Notes under the pieces: model-generated
The model's input: the letters and a program-made list of their open reading frames with translations, nothing else
Database searches by the model: none
What the model was told of the DNA's origin: nothing
Shown here: positions 24,004 through 36,682 of the stretch, piece by piece
Layout of the letters: each line of letters begins with the position of its first letter
How positions within the stretch are numbered: the stretch's first letter is position 1
Position numbers and translations under genes: made by a program
NCBI GenBank assembly: GCA_030062745.1
Contig: CP099845.1
Location: 17,834,903 to 17,898,902, forward strand
Origin: Capitulum mitella
Taxonomy: Eukaryota > Arthropoda > Thecostraca > Pollicipedomorpha > Pollicipedidae
Direction of reading: 5' to 3'
Length of the DNA: 64,000 bases

Positions 24004-26997
24004 GATCCCCCCAGTACATGTTCTACATCCGCAAAAGACCGTCAATGGTACTCAACAACATTGGCATCGTTACGTACTGTGCCCATTTCCACTTGCCTAC
24101 CGTGGCATCCTGTGCCAAAGGTCTTGTATGTGATGCATGGTATGATAGCGGGACTGTGCTTATTCCTGAAGAGGAGCTCAGACCAAGGCATTTAAACAGT
24201 GTCAGTGAAGCAGCCAGAATGTCTGCCTTTCTTGCGCAAGTGGCCAAATTCAAAGACGTTAGGGTCAAAGGGATGCTGCTGCCAGTACAGTGAAAATGTA
24301 ATGACGTTTATCTTGAATAAACACGTTTTCGAACAGAAAAGATGACGGGAGATTGAAGTTAAATGATACTCGAGAATCAGTTATGCTTTTTAATAGCAAA
24401 GGACGGAGGAAGCTGCCCGATGGCCGCCGCCCTGCATTATTGCGCCACTCCCCCATTATCTCCTAACTGAGACAGATGATGGACGGATAAAAGATGTTTT
24501 CCGGGAGAGAGAGAGACATGGCTGCAGATATAGTCCCTTCGTCCTCTTGTTTGCCAGCGGTACAGACGTATGGTGAGTCCGTGAAGTTTCAGTGCAAGTT
24601 TGAAATAATTTTCTGCCGTGTGTTACCCGTGCATAACTGCGTTATCGATAACGTGAAGCAAAATTGTTCCTATACCGTGCCTCCGTTGTTGAATTACGCT
24701 TCAAATTTGACCAAAATAGAGATGACACGTTCGCGCGTTTGTTATTCCTGGCTAGTTTTATTGTGGTGGAGCCATTGCCCTTTTTGCGCCATTATTTGCC
24801 AGGCCTTGTTGCGCCAGTAGCACAATCGAGGGAGGACCAGCTAACGGTGTGCTGAATGGTTCCGCTTGGAATGTTTTGCGCGTTTCTGGGGCACATTTAA
24901 GGCGGTATTCCGTAGGGGGAGGGAGATTCCAGTTGCAGAGGGGACGCCTTGAGAGTGAGGTAGAAGTGTCGTCTTGAGCCGTCTTGGAGGGGCTGCAACC
25001 CTCAGCCCTCCCGCCCCCCTCGCGGTGCCCATTCAGCCCCCACCGACCACTGGCCGCGGAAACTAATGTGAAACATCATTTTGTGCTCATTCACCATATA
25101 ATCAGCGCCCCACGTCTCGCAGGCAGCCCCAGGCCGAGAATCCTGGCGACACCCTAGGAACGAGGACCTCCTATCAGTTTTACGGGAAAATGTGCCTCAG
25201 ATTTTAGCCAGGTCATTTAGAGGGGTGCCTCGCCGCTGACCGCACTCACTGTGCCCTTAGGAGCCAGGTGACCTCACCGCGCCGTTCTCCATTGGGGAAT
25301 GTACCTGTCACTGCAGGAATTCGCTCCCTAATTAACATGCTAAAATGGGCGACCCTGAAGGCGGAGAATGCACCGTTTTCATACCTCGAAACCCTGTTGA
25401 CTTCGGTGGCCTTATCTCGACATTTTGAAAATACAGGACTGTTGTATTTTCGGCCTTAAGAGGGAAACATTTTGCGGATCACAATAAGGGCATGGACCCC
25501 AAATCCACTGGATACGTCTACTTAGCCACCTCCATAGGGCTGCCCAGCATCTTACCGAAAACCGAGCACCTCTCCCGACCTGTTTGCAAGCATTGGCAAA
25601 GGAAACAAAGGTTAAACTGTTCATAACATACCAGATAGTGGTTCATTATACCTTTTGCCGCCGCAAAGTCCCTAGAACCTCACATCATTTCTATGGTGGC
25701 GCAAATATGGCAGGGTTGTCCTAATTGCGCCTTTTGCAGTGTCTTGTAAGAAACTGAATAACAAATAGTAGGAAAGACTGAAGTTTAAAACACCGGATAT
25801 TATGGTGGTCAAAGGACAAGAAAAGGTACATGAGAAAGAAATAAAACAATTTTTCCCATGTCATGGCCATAGTGCCCATTTTTCAAAAAGGTGGCGAAAA
25901 TTGGGCAGCTTCCCCTACCATACCAATGACAGAGCTACAAAAAGGTATAATAGTGCAATCAGATTGCCAAAGAGTTCAAAAGCTCACTTGAAAAACATGA
26001 GTGCACAGACCATCGAAACATAATGGTTTGGGGACTGAAACCAGTTTTGAAAATATTGAGATTGCTCGTTCAAATAAGACCAATTAACTGATAACGCAAG
26101 CCCTATTAACTGATATAGCGATAACGATTCCAGACACTCGAAGACCAGCAGATCCGTCGTGGTTCGGTATTGGTGTACCATTTTCGGACCGGTAACACGC
26201 TGAGATCTGGCATAGAACTGCTCTCCCAGGATTGGGTGGCTCACCCGGCTGTGCCTCGAGTCGCGAATACTGGACGGACGCTAGCACTGCCTGCCACGTG
26301 ACGTAGACACCGCCGAGAGCGACTCAGAAGTCCGAGAACGTCCCAAATATCTGTCCCTGTTCGTCACCAGTTTGGCCTTTCGACCCGCATCTGGAGTGAA
26401 TGGAAGTTTGGGCGTCCCCCAGCCTCCTGAACCTTCCTCACGCCAGACCCCGCGATTCCGATAAGACGTGGGTGCGATTTCTGCTGAGCCGAGTCAGCAA
26501 TTTGTGTTTGTTTTACTACCGACGCCCAGTGACGTCAGCGCCTGTCCGCCTGCGCTGCCTTCCCGTTACAGCTTCGTCAGCGGGCGCGGTCGAACGGCGA
26601 GAGACCCTTTCGTCTCAGGACACGGGCCAATGGAGTCGATCGGCTCGCCCCGGGGAGCAGAACGGTCCGGGATTCACCGGCCGACGGCGCCAACGTGAGT
26701 ACCGGTGACTCAGGCCAGATATGAAACCCGCTGGAGGCGAAGCCCGACGATTGACAGTCGGCTTCGGACAACTCGCCGGCCCCCGGCTAAATGTCACCTG
26801 AACAGACAAGGGAAACCAGGAAAGACGGGACATTAGGAAGCCGGGGATTTTATGGCAATCCTCTTCTTACGCCGTCTTGAATCTAACGTACACAACTGTA
26901 CACAGTGAAGAACGTCGCGCCCCAGGCAGCTGCCAGCGTCCAGGTCGGCTGCGTGCGTCACATCATTGCGCAGGCCAAGTGCAGCACGTGATGTTCC
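24004..26997. other. Region without recognisable genes
   Basis: Only short frames are present. A modestly GC-richer stretch with frames on both strands lies around 26400-26830, without signal peptide, domain or splice support. No RNA gene or element boundary was seen. Confidence 0.4.
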
Positions 26998-28020
26998 TTA
27001 ACCCGCGCAGTGGAAGGGGTTTCTCACTGACGCGCACTGGAAAGGGGGGACCTAAAAGTGCCCCCCTCTGATCTCGGCAACGGAACGAGCTAGAGACACG
27101 AAATTTTATAGACAGGTTGGGGCTATAACGATTTACATTGTGTACAGTTTTCATGATCCTAGGTCGATATCTTAAGGTCAAATAGGGTGGAAAAGGTCAA
27201 CTTTGGACGCTTTCTCGGCCCGTACAGGCTATTCCGTACAACTTTTCGGACGAAACGGGGAAAGGGTGTTTGTCTGGGCGTGAAAACGTGGAATACCACA
27301 ACTTCCATCCATCTGGCATCTTGACTGAAGATTTCAGGCCGAGGTCATGCCAGGTCATTGACCTATGGCGTCATTTTTTCATCTTTTGCAGACCAGATTT
27401 CGAATAACACGGGACAGTTTGAGAGTAAATGAGGGCGCAACATGTACCTTTTGGTGTATTTTCAGTGAAGGTAGCCAACACCGGTAAATTTGGTCACTTC
27501 CAGCATTTGCATTTATTTATGTATGTATAAGTGTACATGTATATACATGTGAGTATCAATGTGCCAAACGTGTTTTCGTAGGGTCTTTGAATGCAGATTT
27601 CATACAAACCGACATGTTGCAATGCGAATCTGGATCAGGTCATTAGCTGGTTGACCTTGACCTCTGATGATCTTGACCCTTATTGACCCTGGCTGTGGTC
27701 TTGGTACATCCATCACTCATGCCGAATGACATCGCCTGATTGTGTTCAGACGGTAGTCTTAAGTAGAACGCTAGTTCTTTCACAAAGTTCCCATTTGTCA
27801 GCGACAACCGTCGTTTTCGTCGCGTTCGCCTGACTTCAGATGCTTGAAACTTCAAATTTTCCATCCGATTTCCGATTTTTCTGCGTCATTCGACGAGTTA
27901 TTTAATTACCATAAATGTCACAAAGCAGCAGCAACCAGCTCCAATCCATTTTTGAGATATTCAAGAAAAACAGGTGGGGGGGGGGGCACAAGAAAGACTC
28001 CCTTCCAGTGCGCTTGTTAT
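26998..28020 (-). mobile_element. Family 3 piggyBac-like non-autonomous element, full-length copy
   Basis: TTAACCCGCGCAGTGGAAGG opens the element at 26998. About 35 bp further in, GCGCACTGGAAAGGGG starts a G-run/C-run hairpin. At the other end CCCTTCCAGTGCGC is the inverted counterpart and is followed by GTTAT, a decayed TTAA, at 28017-28020. The spacer-type end is therefore on the left, the same asymmetry seen in family 1. The first ~480 bp match 58215-58689 in inverted order. It contains AGGTCA-TGCC-AGGTCA at 27342-27357. No transposase frame. Confidence 0.7.
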
Positions 28021-31000
28021 TATAGTTATCGAGCAGATTTTTACATCGATTCATTCGGGGATTTCGGCAGGGACGTTACAGCTAGTTCTTATCTTTAAAT
28101 ATCAGATGTATATTATATATGTTATATTCATATATATCAGATACATATATTCCTATATACCAAAAACTTAGTCCGATAAAATGTGATCACTGAACGGTGC
28201 CAGACAAAGTATCCGTGAGGGCCGCCCTGCAGCTCTGTTGAGCATCACCCTCTCTGGCGCCTCCAGCGAATTTCAGGACAAAGCCTGTTGCCAGAACTCG
28301 CGGAGGAACGTTTGCTTCGGATTGCGCTATGTTTGTTACGGAAAGCTACTCAAAGGATCTGGGGATCTGTAACACCATTTTCCCAGCACTACGTATGCAT
28401 AGCTTTGCTGCATCACTGCAGTGATGAGTAAAGTAATTTGCGTCAGAAGTTTTCCTGCGAATGATTGCATAGGTGTGAGACGAACACTTAAGTTATGGGA
28501 AGCACTCATATCCCCTTTTCCAAGGAATCTCGCCTCCGATGTTTACCTAGGGTTGGGGATGAGTAGAGAGTTGTAACTCGGTAAGGGGACAGTTTTCCAA
28601 CTGCTGGGATTTCGGAATGTCCTCTAGACAATTTGACCACGACAAAAATGCCAATGTGGTGTGGCGTAGCGTAATCGTGGAGCATACGAACCGTATGTTT
28701 TTTTTAGGAAGTCAATCTGCATGGATCATCCATACTTGCGACGCATTTCCACAGTTTATTTGGACAGGGAGGCTCCAAAACCATTTTCCAGCACAATTTG
28801 TCTCCTCCTCTCCAAGCGTTTTTGAAGAGGATGCGCTAATGACGACAACAATTGTAAGCAATGAGGCAACATATATTGTAAGGTCTCAAGCTTGTTAGAT
28901 GCCCAGCATCCGCCAGAGGAATTGAAGTTTTCAGGAAAGGGAAAAGTGACTGGAAAGCGATGGAAAACAAAGCACTGTTAAGTGATTACAGTTTGATGGC
29001 ACTAAAATAGCAACCAAGCATGGTACAAAGGGTGACCATCGGGACCGTCTCTCAGCATCATCCCGTGTTCCCATTGCATCGGTTGTACAGTCGGTGAGTT
29101 ACTAAAGAGTATGGCCATGCCATTTAGCGATTTGCATTTCTTGCGGTTGGGGCTGCGTTGGCCAAAGTGCTGCTTGGGATGAAGAATCTCAAGTGTTTCG
29201 ATCGTCAAATGTCCCTCGTTTTACAAACTTAGCGAGAAATATCATAGCCGAGTTGGTTTTGATTACATTATTGAATATCGTTCGTTGCGAATGTCCTCAA
29301 ATGCATGCAAAAGCAAGCATCCTCCAACCTTCGTAATTTTACTACCCCAGCCACACTGTAGATTCGACAACGTGCTGCATTCTGCTGAAAACATTGCCGT
29401 GCCCAAATTCACACGGAGATTTGGGTGTCGCTATGGTGTTCTGCCCTGTCCCAGTACCTTTCCGAGCATTTCCGCGTGGTCATGATTGTTAAATAATTCT
29501 CGTGCAGTTGTCACATATTATAGACCCGTCGACGTCGACGTCGGAAAAACTCCAATAGGCACGAGCAAGGAACAGAAACCGGATTCCAGACACTCATCAA
29601 ATTTGGCTCTCTGTGCGGAAGAGCCGTTTTTCCATACCGTTCTGAGTTGTTCCTTTCGTATGGACATGCGGCGCCGGCTTTAAAGATGCATTATTCATCT
29701 CTGCCCGATCCCGTCGTTTGTCGTGCCAAATTACGGCTGTTCCTTCCTTCGTCCTTGAGCCAGTCGCCACGTTTCGCAACCCCTTATATAAACTACAAAT
29801 CTCTCCTCCAGTGCTTGCACGCTAAGATGCTGTGCACGCGCCTCGCGAGCAGGAATACAGCGGCTTAGCTGCCGAAACGAGGATTGCCTTCTTCTGCAAC
29901 CCGTACATTACTTCAGACAAGCTGACGCTCTGAACATGATAGTAGTGGCCTAATCCGAGAGACGGAACTTTCCGTAAACGTTTTGAACTTTTAAGCGCCG
30001 CTTACTGTTTTAAAAATAGCGCTATCAAATCAAACAAAAACTATCGTACTCAACACAATGTAAATCTGTCTGCTACGGTTAACCTTCCATGTCAATTCGC
30101 ATCAGATCCTGAGGCATGCAGATATAGGCATGCACAGTTTAACGCAGATGCTGCAATACCTAAAAATCATTTTGCCATTTTCGAATAATTTTGAAATGAA
30201 TGCCCTTACTCAGCCTCTGACATGGCTTCATTTTACTTCACCTGTTTTGTCTGATGCTAGGTTATTAGGTTACATTTACCTCCTGTTTTGGTTTCTTGGA
30301 CAGCTGGCGACTTTTCTAATGTATTTCACTCATCGTCTCATAAAGTTACCGAAAAAGACCTAGCCAAATGGGCACAACTGAGTGAAAAAATCTACTACAG
30401 AATTTGTAGATGACTGTAACATGTTGTATGAGACCTTGAATCCGCCACTGATCCAAAAATCGCTTCCAAGCATGTATTTAGAGTAACCAAAGGCCAAAAA
30501 GTTGCTATGAGAGTCAAATTAGTCCTTAGGAGGGAAAAATAAGGAGCGCGAAAGTAAATCCAGGTCATGTGCTAAAGAGGGCCAAATTTCCATCCGTTTG
30601 GCCTAACCTACTCCCAAATCTTGATTCCTCCCGGGTTTTGGCCACTTTGTTTCAGCATTTTTTTAAATTAACACGCATTTTAAAACTTGTCGAAAGCAAG
30701 CGAAGCATCACATTTCCGTCCGAGATCGGGAGAGGGGTGTCTAAAGACCTCATGTCACTCCTTTCCAACAAAAGGGGTTCGTGACCCCGACTCCTCCTCC
30801 GCTCTGGATCCGTCAGTGCCGGAGTGTCGTACGCCATTGGATTATTATGGGGCGTTTACAACCTTTTTTGCGCTTTGCAAAGATGTCCCTAAAGTTTCTG
30901 TTTTGTACTTTTGCGTACACGAAAGTCCGCTTAGATCACAAGCTTTTATCTAAGCCCCGTTTGTCAAGTTCGGCACAGGAGACTGGGGGATTTTGGGGGG

Positions 31001-31993
31001 ACGAACTGTCCTCCCATGTCATCAAGCGAAATCCGCCAAATGAAAATAAGGTTAGCTCGCCATTGACCGGTAGCGTTCCACCTTTCCCTCTCCCACGGTG
31101 CATTTCCCTTATATGTCCCAAGTTAACAGACTCAGCATCTGGAAACTTTCAGCACCTTTTTTCGCATCAACTGTGCACATGCTGAAAAATATTTGGGACC
31201 AAAGTTGTCTTATATCATGTTTGAATGACGTCATAAAGACGACCAGGTGTTGCGATTTGACTCTCAGTTTTACTTTGCTGCTTCGTCGTTAATGCTTTTA
31301 CACTTCATGATGACTGTATCTGTATGTGGTCTGTATTGCTTATCAGCAAGACCTGATAGTGCAATATGGAGCACTTTTGACTTCATCCTAGGTCATCATA
31401 GATCGGGTGTGTAGTTTTCACTTCCCGAATCCAGTGAAAATACATTAAAAAATAGTCATAATGATAACTGGACCAACCGATTGTTTGATACGGCCAGACA
31501 GGCGAACAAATTTTTTGCGACATATTGAACTCATAGTTTTTAAAACATGTTCATGCAACAATACAACAATTTTTGCAGTTCGACTCAAGGCAGTTTTGAA
31601 GATTTTACAGTAGGGACTAAAATGGCGTCGTCCCTTTGATACTCCGGATAACCAGCGGGGAAATATCGGCCATTGCAACGTTACGCAACATTCTGTGAAA
31701 ATATGCAACACGGAACAAATTGACTGACAGAGCCATCCAGAAATGCCTGACAGAGGTCGCCAATGTGAATGTGGAAAAGGGCCACTTTCCCGGATTTGAC
31801 CGGACCTGTGACGCCATCACTGACCCAAAAGCAGAAAATGGTAGATGTCTCAAGGCCGCACGGTTCGTCGCCATCGATTGCCACTGAAATCAGCCAAATC
31901 GGACGATGGGTTCTTTAGAGACAGATAAGGGGGAGGGGTAAAAGCCCCTCCCTCGTCAATGGAAAGCGGTAAAACACCACAGTCAATGTCGAC
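28021..31993. other. Region without recognisable genes
   Basis: About 4 kb with short frames only and an AT-rich patch near 28100-28160. A GGGAGGGGTAAAAGCCCCTCCC-type hairpin at about 31930-31955 lies close to the next transposon and could be a decayed element end, but no matching partner was found. Confidence 0.4.
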
Positions 31994-33244
31994 TTAACCC
32001 TATTCCCGGAGGGCTTGACGATATGGCCGATTCCCAGCCGGGGGGATTCAGCCCCTCGAGATCTCGAGAACTACACATCCGATTTCATCGCAACAAACGG
32101 CAGTCGATTTACCACGGTGTAGCCTACATTTTCATAAAAACAAGTTTTCAAAATTTCGAAAGGAGGGGATAGAGGAAGCAAAAAGTCAAAATGGGAGATA
32201 TTTTTGGACTTCTTATAACTCTGTTGTTTTGTGGACCGATTTCGATGAAATTGGCATCAACCGAGAGGTTATAGATGGGATTTTTACCAGTAGTCCATAC
32301 ATTTCATATTTTGAGAAATCATAGGCTTCCGCAGGGTTTTAAATATAGGAGGACTAGTTTTTCAAAAACTGACAAACAAAAACGAAGATAAAGCGCTTTT
32401 TGGCTTCCACTCGTCACGTTGTGCTGAAGAAGTACAAATCGTATTACAACGTTTGTATAATATTAGCAAAGGTGGTGCCTGAAAAAGGGGAAACTATCAT
32501 GGTGATATGTTCATCGGATCAACTTTGAACCTTTGACTTTAAATGATCTCGAATGATCTTAGAGTCACTTGGGGTGATCCTGTCTGCATTTTGTATTATT
32601 TGAAAATGTTTCAGTCATTTAAATTCACTCTCTTTTTTTAAGTTCTATTTTACGGCTGTTGTGGTGTTGGGTACGCGCACCGATATTTTAAGTTATAGCT
32701 CCGTGACCCGACCTGATATCGACCTGAAATCCGGCACAGAAGTAAAGGGAACCCTTCTAAGTCACGTGTATTCCGTGTTTGGCATTTGAAAAAAATACCA
32801 AAATTATTCCTATAAAACCAGCTGCTGACTTTTGACCTTGACCTGAACTTGTGAAGTGATCTCAGACATACAAGACTGTATTGTACTTTGCCCACCCATT
32901 TACCTATATCTTCATATAACGTTTTAAGTGCTATCTTAAAAGCCGTATTTTTAGCAGCTTTTTTTCTTTTACCCACAACAGGGCCAAAAATGGCCTGAGG
33001 TGCCTCCCAAGAACGTTGCCTGGCTCCGCTCCTGAGCAAAATAGAATTTCAAAATTTTGTGGCAGCACACAAAAGTCATCACTAGGAAAAATCACCAAGT
33101 TTCGTGAAGCTGCGTCAAAAACCCTGGAACTGGTCATTGATTGACTGATTGATGGTAAATTTGCAATTACATACAGTTGGAAATGGCGAACAAAAAATCC
33201 GAGGTGAGCGGATCAACCCCCTCCCCTGCCCGGAACAGGGTTAA
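31994..33244 (-). mobile_element. Family 1 piggyBac-like element, copy 5, beside a promoter
   Basis: This 1,251 bp copy is bounded by TTAA (31994-31997 and 33241-33244). The spacer-type end TTAACCCTATTCCCGGAGGG comes first. The simple end reads CGGAACAGGGTTAA. It is longer than its relatives because about 50 bp of extra sequence interrupts it at roughly 33135-33185. Its outer edge is only 127 bp from the ATG of the three-exon gene on the + strand, so it is part of the promoter-proximal DNA. Its half-site pair is decayed. Confidence 0.9.
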
Positions 33245-33326
33245 GGGGACAAGCGAACGGAGCGGCTGGCTGCCGCGCGCGCCACGATCAGAGGTACAAC
33301 GTGGGGCGACCCGGCGCGGGCGCGGG

Positions 33327-33362
33327 AAATAAAATGCGCGGCGGCCGGCCGGACGGCCAGTT
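33327..33362 (+). promoter_or_regulatory. Candidate core promoter (TATA-like and initiator)
   Basis: AAATAAAAT at 33327-33335 stands alone in very GC-rich DNA. An initiator-like CCAGTTC lies at 33357-33363, with the A at 33359 about 31 bp from the TATA-like start, which is the usual distance. The ATG follows 12 bp later at 33371. The leader would be very short, so transcription could instead start further upstream. Confidence 0.4.
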
Positions 33363-33370
33363 CAAACGCA

Positions 33371-33523
33371 ATGGAGGCCGGGCTCGGAACGGGCTGCGGA
33401 CGGGCAGCCCTGCTCTGTCTGCTGGCGGCCGCCGGCCAAGTGACTGTGCTCGGCGCACCGCGTGTGCCTCCAGGCAAGGTCGTCCAGCGAGGGCAGCAGC
33501 GGGCGGTTGGTGCTGACGTGCAG
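33371..33523 (+). CDS. Exon 1 of a predicted secreted protein gene (signal peptide exon)
   Basis: Fifty-one codons start at ATG 33371, with purine at -3 and G at +4, and end exactly at a CAG/GTGAGG donor (phase 0). The product opens with a typical signal peptide: a short polar start, a hydrophobic core around ALLCLLAAAG and a likely cut after VLGA near residue 29. A basic stretch (KVVQRGQQR) follows. GC at third codon positions is high. The frame is closed soon after the donor, as expected of an intron. I propose that it joins 38904-39030 and 40214-40890, because the phases agree at both junctions. Intron 1 would be 5,380 bp and contains a decayed family 1 element and a family 2 element. Confidence 0.65.
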
Positions 33524-33727
33524 GTGAGGCTCGACTGACTTACACGCCGAGGCAGGTGAGACGTGACTGACCAATGCATTGAGGCTGGTTAGGAACGACT
33601 GACTGGTGAACAAAGGCGGTCGAACACATCTGGCCGTTTTTCTGAGAAAAACGAAATGCAGCGTACATACGGCTGATGAGAAAAGAAAACTTTAAACCGA
33701 TGCTCTCGTCTCATTTATCTTGAGAAA

Positions 33728-34031
33728 TTAACCCTGTTTCAGTATGCTGGGAAGGGGGAAACAGAAGTCGTCCCTCCGAATATTTGTTCGGCATTTCCAG
33801 GGTTTTTGAAGAAGCTTTACGAAGCTTGGTCACCTTTCAAACCTATTCTTCTTAGGTATTTGGAAAATTTCTGTAATTATATTTAGCTCAGGGGCGAAGC
33901 CAGACCATACCTTTAGGGGGCCATTTTTGGCACGAATGAAGGCACAAGAAAAATGGGCGCCAAAATAGCTTAAAGCTTATGTATATATACACAATATAAA
34001 CACTAATGTAAACTTAAGTTTATATTAGTGT

Positions 34032-34081
<50 letters not shown>

Positions 34082-34577
34082 TTATGCACTATTACTAACT
34101 TAAGTTTATATTAGTGTGTAACACTTTATATTAGGCCAATGACTGAGTAAACATAAGAATAACTATGTAGGTCAGAGACTATTTCAAAAGATCAACTGAA
34201 GGAGAAAAATGAAAACTTGTCTTTTTCTTAAATACTTTTGACGTTAATTTTTCAGATACGGAATACAGATTATACGTAGCTCAGCACAGTGTCCGTTTCT
34301 TGTTTCTTAGCTTTCAGGCTGATATCCGATCGGATCACGGAGATATGACCTAAAATGTCCGCAGACCTACCCTATACCACCATGGTCACTCCTCTGTCCT
34401 ACCTGTACGTTATTTCGAAACGTCTTTAAGAGGAAATGTAGCTTACGTTATGGCCAATCGATTGCCGTTTGTTGCGATGAAATCGGGCGGATGGTCCTCG
34501 GGATCTCAGACGGGCCGAAGGAGCCTCCCCGATAGGGAAATGCGTACTAGCGTTAGGGCTACGGGAATGAGGGCTAA
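33728..34577 (+). mobile_element. Old, shortened family 1 element
   Basis: The ends are diverged (TTAACCCTGTTTC on the left; CTAA at 34574-34577 on the right). The order of blocks still follows family 1: TCCAGGGTTTTT, a GAAGCTTGGTCACCTTTC segment, CTCAGGGGCGAAGCCAG and the exactly preserved GGCCAATCGATTGCCGTTTG block near 34452. The middle is missing and replaced by a (TA)n expansion, so length falls to 850 bp. It sits in intron 1 of the + strand gene and indicates that the family has been active over a long period. Confidence 0.75.
34001..34079. repeat. Imperfect palindrome and (TA)n microsatellite
   Basis: A 30 bp near-palindrome (34001-34030; arms CACTAATGTAAACTT and AAGTTTATATTAGTG, 14 of 15 pairs) is followed by a (TA)n tract. 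One arm pair is repeated just beyond the tract at about 34100-34115. Such AT-rich palindromes are unstable, which may explain the expansion. Confidence 0.8.
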
Positions 34578-36682
34578 AGAAGTTACGCATTAAATTTATT
34601 TCTAAGTCAGCAGTCATGCTTTTATCAGACAATGCAACTTGTGCGGCCAATATTGGGTTATTTCGCACTTTTAGAAAAAGGTGTCACTCTCATGTATCTT
34701 TCGTTCATGAACACTCACTAGCTAAGTCGGAAAAAGCTCATCTGCCCCTGTCTAGCGTCGTTGCACGCAGAATTGAACGATGCCGTGTGGCTCGAGGAAA
34801 TATCTGCTGGGTTTCACGGTGCAAATTGGCCGCCCACCTTTGGATCACCAGGACGGTCTAGCAGCCAGCCAGACCGACTTGCGGCCGTACTGCAATTGAT
34901 GTACCTTCTCGGGCTGCCCGGCGGTCCGTGGGTGACTTAAACGCGTGGCTGAGAAAGACGCAAAGCGCAGCACGGGGTTCGCGGGGCATGTCGCTCGTCT
35001 TCTACACCCAGTCCGTCTAGTTCGTTGACCTCTTTGTGCATGTCATTACTGCCGTTTCCAAGCGCTGGTAACCAAGAACCGTTTCTTTATCAAAGACGTG
35101 AGGTCTTGGTTACGTTCCTTTTCCAGAGCTGGAATGACTTATGATATGAATGACAACTCTGTCATTACAGTGCAGCCGCGGCAGGAAACCAGTGACGGCC
35201 GGCCGCGAATTGCTCCCAGTGTGGAAATCTCCTATAGCAGCCCACGATACTGAACCCAATCACTAAAACACGGCAAAATCTCGAAACCGGTTGGCAGTCG
35301 GAGCAGGTCAATGTCGTTCACTTGACGCGAGGCGGTCACAAGGCAAATGACAGAAACTAGTCTCGGCTGGGCTCGGAATTTTCCATCCGTATAAAAGGCA
35401 CGTTTCACATCTGGCAATGTTTGCAGAGTTTTTTGACGCTATTGCGTACGTCCAGGATGCGGGGATTGCCCCGCGAATGACGACACGCACTATTTGTCTG
35501 ACCGATGTCGTCACAGATCTGTTTTTTTCCGCACCGATCATCAGCGTAGGACGCTCATTCCCGAACGCGGCCGGGCCGCGACGGAGGGCGCAGCTGTTGA
35601 CGACCGCCGCAGGAAATTCCGCACGGAAGGCGCAAAAACACGGCCCGGACGTGCCGGGGGTGTGGGGCACCGGACCCGTCCAGAACCGTCGCGCGACTGA
35701 AAAGCGACGGCAGACGTCCGCTGCTGGCTGGACCTCCGGCTGTCTCCGGCCGGGCGGAAAAAGCCATTAGATCCGGTTCGCTTGGCGTTGACGAGTCACA
35801 ACGCTGGAACCGATGGGATTTCCCTCTGTGTCCATGATCATCGAAGCGTTTCGTTTCCGAATCTAGGCCGTTGCTTTGCATTGTCTTGACACACGACACA
35901 GATCACACAGTCATCAGGAAAAGTACCTCAGCTCCGTCGAAAAACGCGCGCAAATATAAATCTCAAACAGCAGGCCGCCAAGAAAACGCATAGTCTTAAA
36001 CTCAGATTTTGCAAATATACCTTTGCTTATGCGTGCATTGCGTTTGAATATACCTTTGCAACACCAAAAATAAGATTTGTTATGTCTTCGTAATCATAAG
36101 GTGCACTTGCTAAAAACCAATGATCATGGAGTGAATGTGGATTAGGGTATTAACATTCCTACCAATATTTGAGTATTTTTTTTAGCTAAATGGAAAGTGC
36201 TTACTTGTGTACTTACGACCCTGTTTTCTGACGTCACTTCAAAAGAACACAAGACATCCTCAAGTTACTTCCGTGTCGGTCATTTCATTGGGGCGTGGTC
36301 ATCTAAAAAATCTTTTGGGAATGCCCCAGATGCCAAATATAAGGACATACAAAGAACATCGGGCCCCACGTAAGATCATCAACATCCACTTCCGGGCTCC
36401 CTGCTAACTTGTTTCTTTTCCGAAATAGATGCGTCTCAGTTGACCAAAGTATTACAAACGCAGAGAAATAAACGATGTCTGAGTTTCTCGTGACCCTCAC
36501 AAGGCGGAGAAATGCCCAGATGTCCCTGGTGGCCTAGCCTGCACATGATCCGTTTTCATGATAATAGGAATGTTCGTTGCAAAACAGTGCTTCGATGAAA
36601 CGTTTGGCTGATTCCGACAATTCTTTTACTAAATCCCGTAAAAAATACCCTACAAGACAGCGAACATGTACAGTAGGGTCTT

